64,000 bases of DNA from Symsagittifera roscoffensis (Eukaryota; Xenacoelomorpha; Acoela; Convolutidae), in NCBI RefSeq assembly GCF_963678635.1, contig NC_087065.1, forward strand, positions 21,023,480 to 21,087,479, read 5' to 3'. Below are positions 25,501 through 37,500 of this stretch, in pieces. Position numbers and translations under genes: made by a program. The notes under the pieces are model-generated. The model was not told where the DNA came from. It did not search any database and saw only the letters and a program-made list of their open reading frames with translations. How positions within the stretch are numbered: position 1 is the first letter of the stretch; each line of letters opens with the position of its first letter.

Positions 25501-28500
25501 AGAAAGGACCCTTTAATCCTAGCAAGCGTTTTGTCCGACGTCTATAGTTTTGCTAGCGTAATAAATTGGTGCGACCAGTGAGGCTCACCTTCTAAAAATT
25601 CGCAAAAATTGCTAAAGTCTCAAAAAGAGATAAAAAAGCAAAGATTCCAATTCTCAAACTGGAGAATTGTTGAAATTTCTCATACAAATAAAGAGAAGTA
25701 ATCAATTTCCAAATCGGAAATTTAAGTTTTCTAAATAAATTTATAAATTTTTCTATCTTTCTTTTTAAGTTCTAAACTAAATATAAGATGGCTGATACCC
25801 CAATATCCCATCCCAACTTGTCTTTAATGACATTTTCGGGAAACGATCCGAACCAAAATGCTACAGCATTTTGGAATTCAGTTGAAAACAAAATTCTTTT
25901 CTCATTAGGTCAAAGACCTGCTGATAATGATGCACGACGCAGCTATGATAGCAGACAACGATCCCTATTCGGATCATTGTTAAGTGATACATCTCTTGAA
26001 TGGTTCAATGATAATGTTACCAATGCTACCACATGGGCACAACTCAAAGATCTCTTCCTAAATAGATTCACTGACGGACGAGATCAATTCAAACATAGAA
26101 TTGATGCTGAAAATGCAGCTCGCCAAGATGGCGAATTAATAAAAAATTACTTCCACAGAATTAAATCTTCTGTAGATAGAGGATGGCCCGAAAGTATTGG
26201 TGAAACCGTTCATGCTACTGAAGCTGCTCAAAATGCTGAGAGAACTATACAAACCAGACAAAGAAGTCAAAAATATATTGATTTCTCAATTAAGGGACTA
26301 AGACCTCTAGCCCTTAAACAAAAAGCTCATGAATACATGATAGAGCATCCAAATGCCAATTGGGATCAATTCACAAATCATGTAATCACTAAAGATCTAA
26401 CATTCATTGTTGCTACTGATCCTGCTAATAAGTCAACAACGGATGAAATGACTTCATTAGAAACTCAAATTAAAGAACTAACTAAATTGATCAAGAATCA
26501 AGAAGTTAGTGCAATCAATGATCAGAATTCATTTCAACGACGTCACCTTGACATCAAGGGAAGACCTAATAGCACACGATTCTGCGAATATTGTAGAATG
26601 AATGGACATTCTATATCTAGATGTTCAAAAAAACAAGTTCAGGACGAAGTAAATAAATTGCGAAAAGAGCTCACAACAAAAAATGAACGAAGAGTTTCAT
26701 TTGAAACTGATTATAAACGAAATCGAAGACCGAATAACTTCCCTAACCAGAGTATCCCTAACCCAAGTAACCGGTTCTGGGATAACCAAAACAGAACTAC
26801 TAACAATTCAAAAAGGCTAATGCACAATCGTCTTTCAATAACAAAAGACCCCAAACCTATGATGATAGGTATCCCAGAGAAAACAAATTCAGAGAAAATG
26901 AACAAGTTGGTAAACAGTTCTACGACCAAGAAAATAGGCAATTCAATAGTAACCCTAGAGGTCGACCATATAACACTGGAAGCTATAATAGCAATGACAG
27001 TCGAGACTGACAGAGGAGACTTCAGCATTGAAAATGCTCCAGAATATTTTGAAGAATCTTGTAGTGCGATTCAGAATATAGCAGATTTCTTCCGATTTGG
27101 CAAACAAATTAACCAAATCAAATGACTATCTATACCAGATATAAACAATGAAAACATTTATGAAGAAATTCCAGATGAAGTATCTGCACTTGATGATCCT
27201 TTGGAAAATTCAGAATGGCTTGACTTATATGAAGGCAATGTTGAGAACAACCTTCTCAACGACCTGGTTAAAGCAAAAAATGATTTTGCAACCAAAACAA
27301 GATCTTTGAAGTTAATTGAAACCCTAAGTCTCCAATCTGAAGAGAATAAATCAGATTCTCTTGAACTGATAGCAAAAATGACCGACTTTGCTAAAGAAGC
27401 AAATTTAGACGTTGAAAGAATTATGCAAGAGCAGTGTAACGATACTGTAATCATAGATATCAAAAATTGCATAAAGCAAAACGAAAAGCCAGAAAGAAAC
27501 AAAAAAATCCTTATCGTGAAGAAAAAGGATTAAAAGCCTATATCAGGCAGTTTGAATTATTATTCATTGAAGACCAACATGATCTTCTATGTATTAATGA
27601 ATATAATGATGACTATACTAAGAGTCCAAAAATTTGCTTACCCATCTCCCTAGTGCTAAACTGCTTTGAGTTAGCTCATAAGCATCCTCTTAGCGGTCAT
27701 CACGGCGAAACAAAAACTTTGGAAATAATCAGAAGATATTTCTATTGGCCCGGACTCTATAAATGGGTCAACATGCTTCTTCATGATTGCCTAGAGTGTC
27801 AGAAAAATAAGCCTAAACGAAAAGACCTGAATGAAGCTCCATTACAACAATGGGGATAATTAGAAACAATCCCAATGAAATCGATCCACATTGATCATAA
27901 AGGTCCACTTAGACCATCAAGTCACGGCAAAAACTTTTGCTTAGTTGTGATAGATGTCTTCTCTAGATATCTTCAAGTATATCCATGCACCCATGCAGAC
28001 TATAAGGAAACCATTAAGCTCTTAGAGAAATACATCACAACATTTGGTATTCCACAACAAATTATTCATGATAATGGAAGTGCATTCATGAGTAATGACT
28101 TTGCTCATTGGTCCTCTGAATTGGGAATAACCCTGAGGCCAAGAACTACTTACTCGCCTTAGACTAACGGAAAAGTTGAAGTCCAAACTAAACATTTAAC
28201 CCAGTACTTTCGACATTTCTTGAGTACCTCAGGCTCAAACTGGTCTGAATTAACAAATAAATTAGCTTTTGCACATAACACCGCCATTAATTCAAGTACA
28301 GGTTACACTCCATATGAGATTGTCTTTGGCATAAAACCTCAGGTTCCCCTTAGCCTTAAATTAGGCCTCTACCGCGACCAAAACAAAAGATGTACCTCTG
28401 AATTTTGCGCTGGTCTCGAAAATCATGCTCATACCGAGCATAAGTCAAACAATGAGACCATAGATAGATTTCTAAAAAATCAAATTTCCGCCGAAATACT

Positions 28501-31500
28501 AAAAAGGGAAAATGATTTTAAGTTGATTTATAGTAACACCTATACCCATTGCCGCCGCATCACTAATAAGGCCCACATGTTCCGAAATCAATTTATATTA
28601 GGACGGCCTATAAAAGAAGGCACTAAGGTGTTACTAGAAAATAGATCCAAACCACTATTGAAATCTCAAAAGCTTTTGAATTTGAGATCTGGACCTTACA
28701 CCGTAATTGAAAAAATCAAGGAGGTAACATACGGAATTCAAAATGATTTTACTAACGAAAAAAAGATTGTCCACCGCAATCATATTGTTGAATACTTTCC
28801 TAAACAACAACAAATGCCCAAACTACTACAAGAGTACTCTAGTGATTTATTTTCAAGTGACTTTTATGATCATATAACAAATCATCAAATCGACTCTTTC
28901 AATAAACCGAAACAAGTTGAAAATCTACAATACCAGTTTTGGCCAGTAGTCAACAATGGTTATCAGCAAATGACTGATAATAATCCTACAAATGAGGATC
29001 AAAAAAGAACTATTGTCCAAGATCAATCATTAGATTCAGGCAGAGAAACTATGCATCTAAGAATTTTGTTCGATGCGACTGCGATTGACCAGAATCTTAG
29101 ACCTATTCGAAGTTCAACTCCCTATCCTGTTGATAAAACCCCTAATCCTTCAACTAGTCAATCTAGTAGTTATGGCCACCGCCGCCTACCTAGCCGCAGT
29201 ATAAGTCCTAATAATAGTCTCGCAAATGACTTTGGCCGCCGCCACCAAAATATAACAACACAATATAATACTCCATGTCCTCCTGATATCCCTCGTTTAT
29301 CTGAATCATCAGAAAGCTTTACTGATGGAAAAAATATCCCTCATAGCTCTCAGGAAAGCTTCTATGAGAACACTCGATCCGCACCTGGATCACTTTCTGA
29401 ATCCAAAAGACCTAAACGGACAAATCGTCCTACAAACTTTTATGGAACTACAATTCCATCTAGTTTAATTGGCAAATTTAATAAGAAATAAAAACACTAA
29501 CCTATTTATTTGGCCAAAACTAATATTTTGTAACATTCTTTTTTTTATTGGCGTTTTTTTTTCTCTTTTACAAAACACCAAAAATAACATATTTACAAAT
29601 AAATTTAAAAATAACTTTTATAAAGATAAGGATTAATATCCGTGTAAGATTTGACTAGTTTGACAGCCGCCATCTTTTCCAAAGGGTTTTCAGCGGCCCT
29701 ACTCAGGCTCCTCACTGCAAACTGCAGCGCTGAATAAGGCCGCCACTAAGCTTGATATATTTCCTCCAACACGATATCCAGCTCTATCTTTTTTCTAAAT
29801 TCTTCCTCTGCTGCTGGTTTTCTGAAGAATTCTTCTTGAAACTAAAACAAATTTATATACAATTTCTATGTTTCTATGCCACTTGAATAAAAAAAAAATT
29901 TTTATATATATTTTTTAAAATTGGGTGTATTGTAAAACAAACTTACATCCTCTCCAAAGAATAAGGACAAAAAGTCTATTGTTTCTTGTGAAACCACATG
30001 GTCTCCACTCCATGGGCTCCGTAGTTTCTTGGCGAAGAACCTACTCTGAATTGAGCCCAGCTCAAATAACTCCTCGGTATTCAGTACCGGATACTTGAAG
30101 ACATAACTCCGGTCCATAAAGATCATAAATTCCATAGGCGTTAAATTTGCCCCTTTCTCTACTAATCCGTCATAGATTGCCACCCTTCTCTCGACTTCCT
30201 TGTCCTCCAGCAAGGCTTCGTGTTTGAAATTTAGCTCATCCCGTAAGTTCAAAAACTTATCCGGGAAGTCCACCAGATTATCTTCAGGATCGATAAAATT
30301 CACTTTGGACGAAGAAAATTTTTTTTTGAGGATAAAATACAGATAGTTTAAACTAAACGGAAAGCAAATAAATGATGTTGCTTTTAGTCCTCTTTTATGA
30401 AGAGATGTTTTTTTCATTTTCCTCCTCCAATAAGGAAGGGGAATGCAGTTGTTAAAAATTAACACCAGCATAAACGAATAAAAATCATTCAACAAATCAA
30501 AACTAAGTGGAAAAACCACGACATTAAAGCCAGAGTGGAAAAAACCACAACATTACAAAACGAATGGCGAAGGAATTACGACTTAAAAAGAGTCACTTCC
30601 GAAAGACGCCGAATAACAACGGCCAATCAGAGCTTAGATTTGTAAAAAAGCAAAAACAGCCTTTAAAAACTAACTGATGTACAGTTGTTTTCATTCTTGC
30701 TCAATTCCACATCTTGCATTCAAAACCTCCTCTCTCTCCAAAAAATAAATCTGCTGAATTCCTCAACAAAAATTGAAATCTAACTCAGATTTCCCATCAC
30801 AAAAAATCCACAAAATGACAAATCCAAATAGTGAACTACAGGAAGGTGAACTAATGGACCAAGATCCTGTTCTAACCACTCTCGAGGAAATGCTTAAAGT
30901 GACTACTTTTAAAAATTCTTTTGCTATCATTCACCACCAAAAAATAAATTTGCAAAAAATTTATTTGGTTGGTCTTTTAACTCTAATAATACTTTCGAAT
31001 CAAACCTCAGCATTTGATCCGAAAGAACAATTATATGCAAATACTGCAAATAATCTTCGGGTTGCTCATTATGATTGTCAACTAATGACTTCTAACAAAA
31101 CGTTCTCTCTAAATAAAGTAGCACCTTGCAAAGTCCAACTAGAAAATATAAAGGTAACCCATGCTTATGTTACTCTATATCAGAGACATTATCGCACAAA
31201 AGTAAATGCGACAATGTGTCGAATCAAACACCAATCAATGCGTTGGTTCTGCGATTCTTTTGATTCGAGTGGTATCGACGCTCGACAAAATATGATCACT
31301 ACTGATCTCCATTTATCTGCCGATCAATGTAAATCGGCCGCCGACAGAGGCTATCTTAACCTAGGCTATGCTAGTATTGGAAATATTCCTTTCAAATTTA
31401 ATGTTAAAACAGTAACTAATGCCCATGCTGGCAAAGTTGACGGCAAACATCATAACGAATGTGATGGCCGTTCTTGGATTAAATTGGACCCTTTTGAAAC

Positions 31501-34500
31501 TTACATGCAAAATGTAACTCTGACTGTTAACCTCAAAGATGGAACAGTCAATAATTGGCAAAACATTCCTTTGCCCTGTCCAGTGTCTACAAATGGATGT
31601 GAAACAACATCCTTAGACGCTTTTGCTTATACTTGGGAAGAACCCAACAATTGCATTTTCACTGTTTTAAACAGATTTCCGGCTAAAATGATTCAAAACG
31701 AAGAATCATACTATATAATTAAAGGCGATTCTAGCCCGTCTATTCATTCTACCCATACAAGGGATTCTCAAAAATTTATGCTACAGGTGATGAATAAACC
31801 GCAATCTCTTTGTGGACATCCCAGAATAGTGTATCCAACTTCATATGATTCACTTTTTATTGCATACACTGACGGTTTCGATATGGATACTGGAATCCAA
31901 GTTAAACCAACCCCAGAAACGGGAACCAAATTGCACTATATTCTTTTTTATAGCTTCTACTTGCTCAGAACGGCCGAGTTAGCCCTTATGCAAAATCAAT
32001 GTGAGCTAGAACGCTCCTCAATATTAAATACTTTAATACTTTCACTTGAAAGCGCACGTTTGGCTGGCTATATTTTAACTCAGAACCGCTCTATGTTCTT
32101 AGAGACCAATGGCAATGTTGCCTGGCTCTACCATTGTCCGAAATTTTATTCACCTTTGCAATTAATGGATGAATGCTATAATCGCATTCCCATTATGTAT
32201 AAGGAAAATATTCGATTTGTCAATCCAATTACGCGACAAACTTTTCAGTCGGCAGAACTACAAGACTGCTCCGACAAACATTCGAATCTCTTTCAACTAG
32301 ATGTTGATGATGATAAGTCCTGGATTGAATTAACCCCTCAAATTACAAGGGTTACAGGACCATATCTCTTTAAACCAAAAGAGATAATTCAAAAGAATAA
32401 GCATTCTTTAGCCTCTAGCCAAGGCGCTTCAATCTACACTTATGCTCAAATGCAAAAATTCTGGAATATGATTTCCGATAATTCAGAGATGAAAGGAGTA
32501 CTGCAAAAAGTATCCAGGTCCTTTCTAAATGCTAAAAAATTCTTTTCAAGGACTCATACAGCCCACTAGGCTCTTCCCAAACAATATATTTGGACTATCT
32601 CATCTCTCCAAATTTTTGGAAAAACGAATACACCCGTATATTCGGGAAAGTACAATACTATTTAGAAAAATGCGGAATAGTCTTCGCCTCATTTCTTTTT
32701 GTGAAATTCATACTAGATTGCCTAGTATTCATAATAAAGGCTATGCATATTCACAAAATCACCGGCCGCTCACTGCACTTTGGCAAAGTATTGCTTGCCG
32801 CTTCATATAATATACTTTTCACTTCGATAGTGACCTCAATTTTCACTCAAGATGAGCAAACTGAAAAAATAGAACAAGATTGTGATCAAAAAATACAAGC
32901 TCCTTTTTTAGAGAAAATTGATAAAATAAACCAGGATCGCATGTATCCTCACATCCAATTATTAAATTTTGAGAGAAGAACTCAAAATTTGGATCACCCA
33001 ACAAACCCAGTCTAATAAAAAAATTCTACTATATACCAACTGATTCAACTATGGACGCAACACTCACTCAACAACCAACTGTTTCTAATACTACAACACC
33101 CACTGCAAAGCCGACCTCAACACGATCTTTCGTTGAGCCACTACTTCAAACCAATTCAGCTGTCCCAATAACTACAGCATCAAAGCCACCACCCCTAAAA
33201 ATTTCACCCCCCGATTTCAAAATACCCCTGGTTCCCTCGAATTCCAAAATTAAAAAACGGACCCATATTGTAAAACCATATAAGATACTAACGGCAAATA
33301 CGCCGGTATCAACTTCTCAATATCCAATGACCATTAGGACAGCCCTTACACCCCACTGAATTAAATACTAAAATACATATTCAGTTAGAAAGGGAACGAT
33401 ACATAAATTCTAACAGCAATCCCGGCTTCGATATGGATCTCAATTATGCTTTGAATCCATTAATCAATCGTTTTAAATTAGAGGCCTATCACCCTATAAA
33501 AAAAATGTACTCCATAACTAATTCCCTTCTTGAATATCAAAAAATCTATGTCCCAGCAAAATATCTGACAGCAAAATTACAAACCCCCCAGTTAGATGAC
33601 TATACTGAGCAAACTCAGCGCAGTCATATACATGAAACGCACCAAATCCGGGAGCTGAAAAAGCAAATCCACAATTTGAAAACAAATATCACCAACTTAT
33701 AGCCCGGTTGGAAGGAAAATTGTAAAAATTTATCCTTTTATTTAAACATTTATTTATAGCTATTAATTTTGCCTTTCTCAACAAGTTTGACTATTATAAA
33801 AAACAAAAATACAAAAAATACCCCCTTTGTATGAACCAGTCCTCCCCGCCGACAGAGGCTATCTTAACCTAGGCTATGCTAGTATTGGAAATATTCCTTT
33901 CAAATTTAATGTTAAAACAGTAACTAATGCCCATGCTGGCAAAGTTGACGGCAAACATCATAACGAATGTGATGGCCGTTCTTGGATTAAATTGGACCCT
34001 TTTGAAACTTACATGCAAAATGTAACTCTGACTGTTAACCTCAAAGATGGAACAGTCAATAATTGGCAAAACATTCCTTTGCCCTGTCCAGTGTCTACAA
34101 ATGGATGTGAAACAACATCCTTAGACGCTTTTGCTTATACTTGGGAAGAACCCAACAATTGCATTTTCACTGTTTTAAACAGATTTCCGGCTAAAATGAT
34201 TCAAAACGAAGAATCATACTATATAATTAAAGGCGATTCTAGCCCGTCTATTCATTCTACCCATACAAGGGATTCTCAAAAATTTATGCTACAGGTGATG
34301 AATAAACCGCAATCTCTTTGTGGACATCCCAGAATAGTGTATCCAACTTCATATGATTCACTTTTTATTGCATACACTGACGGTTTCGATATGGATACTG
34401 GAATCCAAGTTAAACCAACCCCAGAAACGGGAACCAAATTGGACTATATTCTTTTTTATAGCTTCTACTTGCTCAGAACGGCCGAGTTAGCCCTTATGCA

Positions 34501-37500
34501 AAATCAATGTGAGCTAGAACGCTCCTCAATATTAAATACTTTAATGCTTTCACTTGAAAGCGCACGTTTGGCTGGCTATATTTTAACTCAGAACCGCTCT
34601 ATGTTCTTAGAGACCAATGGCAATGTTGCCTGGCTCTACCATTGTCCGAAATTTTATTCACCTTTGCAATTAATGGATGAATGCTATAATCGCATTCCCA
34701 TTATGTATAAGGAAAATATTCGATTTGTCAATCCAATTACGCGACAAACTTTTCAGTCGGCAGAACTACAAGACTGCTCCGACAAACATTCGAATCTCTT
34801 TCAACTAGATGTTGATGATGATAAGTCCTGGATTGAATTAACCCCTCAAATTACAAGGGTTACAGGACCATATCTCTTTAAACCAAAAGAGATAATTCAA
34901 AAGAATAAGCATTCTTTAGCCTCTAGCCAAGGCGCTTCAATCTACACTTATGCTCAAATGCAAAAATTCTGGAATATGATTTCCGATAATTCAGAGATGA
35001 AAGGAGTACTGCAAAAAGTATCCAGGTCCTTTCTAAATGCTAAAAAATTCTTTTCAAGGACTCATACAGCCCACTAGGCTCTTCCCAAACAATATATTTG
35101 GACTATCTCATCTCTCCAAATTTTTGGAAAAACGAATACACCCGTATATTCGGGAAAGTACAATACTATTTAGAAAAATGCGGAATAGTCTTCGCCTCAT
35201 TTCTTTTTGTGAAATTCATACTAGATTGCCTAGTATTCATAATAAAGGCTATGCATATTCACAAAATCACCGGCCGCTCACTGCACTTTGGCAAAGTATT
35301 GCTTGCCGCTTCATATAATATACTTTTCACTTCGATAGTGACCTCAATTTTCACTCAAGATGAGCAAACTGAAAAAATAGAACAAGATTGTGATCAAAAA
35401 ATACAAGCTCCTTTTTTAGAGAAAATTGATAAAATAAACCAGGATCGCATGTATCCTCACATCCAATTATTAAATTTTGAGAGAAGAACTCAAAATTTGG
35501 ATCACCCAACAAACCCAGTCTAATAAAAAAATTCTACTATATACCAACTGATTCAACTATGGACGCAACACTCACTCAACAACCAACTGTTTCTAATACT
35601 ACAACACCCACTGCAAAGCCGACCTCAACGCGATCTTTCGTTGAGCCACTACTTCAAACCAATTCAGCTGTCCCAATAACTACAGCATCAAAGCCACCAC
35701 CCCTAAAAATTTCACCCCCCGATTTCAAAATACCCCTGGTTCCCTCGAATTCCAAAATTAAAAAACGGACCCAGATTGTAAAACCATATAAGATACTAAC
35801 GGCAAATACGCCGGTATCAACTTCTCAATATCCAATGACCATTAGGACAGCCCTTACACCCCACTGAATTAAATACTAAAATACATATTCAGTTAGAAAG
35901 GGAACGATACATAAATTCTAACAGCAATCCCGGCTTCGATATGGATCTCAATTATGCTTTGAATCCATTAATCAATCGTTTTAAATTAGAGGCCTATCAC
36001 CCTATAAAAAAAATGTACTCCATAACTAATTCCCTTCTTGAATATCAAAAAATCTATGTCCCAGCAAAATATCTGACAGCAAAATTACAAACCCCCCAGT
36101 TAGATGACTATACTGAGCAAACTCAGCGCAGTCATATACATGAAACGCACCAAATCCGGGAGCTGAAAAAGCAAATCCACAATTTGAAAACAAATATCAC
36201 CAACTTATAGCCCGGTTGGAAGGAAAATTGTAAAAATTTATCCTTTTATTTAAACATTTATTTATAGCTATTAATTTTGCCTTTCTCAACAAGTTTGACT
36301 ATTATAAAAAACAAAAATACAAAAAATACCCCCTTTGTATGAACCAGTCCTCCCCTTATTACGCGTATGGACATCCACTTCACATACTTCAGGACAAAAA
36401 GGAGACTTCGGAAAAAGAATGTTCAAGGAATAAAACTAACCTTCAATTTTTTGAGAAACAAATAATTTTGATTTATTTAATTTTATAGTTAAATCCCTTG
36501 GTTGTGTAAACTCTATTTTGATTTATAAATGTAACTGATGTATTTATATTCATTCAAGCCCGACTCAAAGTATCAGTTGTTCAAAAACATCTGCTACCTG
36601 TAATACCAACAAACTATTGAACCAACTTTATGAGATTGAAAGAAAAAGCTTCGATCGATCAAAATTTACCCCACTATTCAAGTGAAAGTAATAAAAATGA
36701 AAGTTTTAGTTTTTTTCCTCTCCAAATAGGATCCGCAGTTGGTTTATGCCAGAATACGGGTACGCCTAACAGGTCAGTTCGATCCTCTGAGGTCGAAACT
36801 GCTGGCTGCGCCATGTGAGTACTCAAAGAACAATTGTAAAACAAGAATCAATTCTCCTTGTTATGTTTAATAGTAATTGTTCTGATTTCAAATAGAAACA
36901 GAAACATGAATTATTTTATTGCGTTCACAAAATGTGACGCCGCCGCCACCACAAAAGAAATATGTTTTTATTCCCTTGCAAAAGGAAGGGAAATGCTATT
37001 GGAATAATTCGTATAACGTTTTAAGCATTGAGAATTGAAACGACTATTCTCATTCAATGCAAATATTAACGATTCCTCTCGTAAAATACGAGCATACGAA
37101 ACCTTCTTCTCGTAAAATACGAATGTACGAATAGAGAATACGAAGTTAAGAAGTAACTTCTCATTTGATACGAAAAGTGGTAGGATTTCCCATCTGAGTA
37201 TAAATAGAAGCTCAAAACTACGGGAATTCATTCCCAACAATATCTCTTCTAACACCACAACCTCCCTCTCTAATATCCCAACAATATCACTTCTAACACC
37301 AACACCACTCTCTTCAACCACCCCCAACCAATCTCTAAAATAATATCTACTCTCAGTAAAAATATCTCTAATCTCACCCTTAAAATAGATATTGAGTCAA
37401 AAGGCAACTTGCTGTAAATTCATAATAACTTCTTTTCTAATAAAATATTTCTCAGCGAATTTTAGATTTATTTTCTAAGATAGAAAGTAGAAAGGACCCG

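Larger units (their letters stand above)
31340..33847 (+). repeat. 2,508-bp tandem duplication in element A, copy 1
   Basis: 31340-33847 recurs at 33848-36355 with a constant offset of 2,508 bp and only about four substitutions (near 31932, 32037, 33122 and 33265). The join is at ccccgccgac. The outer ends share two to three C residues, so this is again a junction with little or no homology. It covers most of env, the anchor part and the accessory ORF. Confidence 0.93.
33848..36355 (+). repeat. 2,508-bp tandem duplication in element A, copy 2
   Basis: This is the partner of 31340-33847. At two variable sites it agrees with the independent element C (Asp near 34441, Met near 34546) while copy 1 differs, so copy 2 keeps the older state there and copy 1 has changed. 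Confidence 0.92.
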
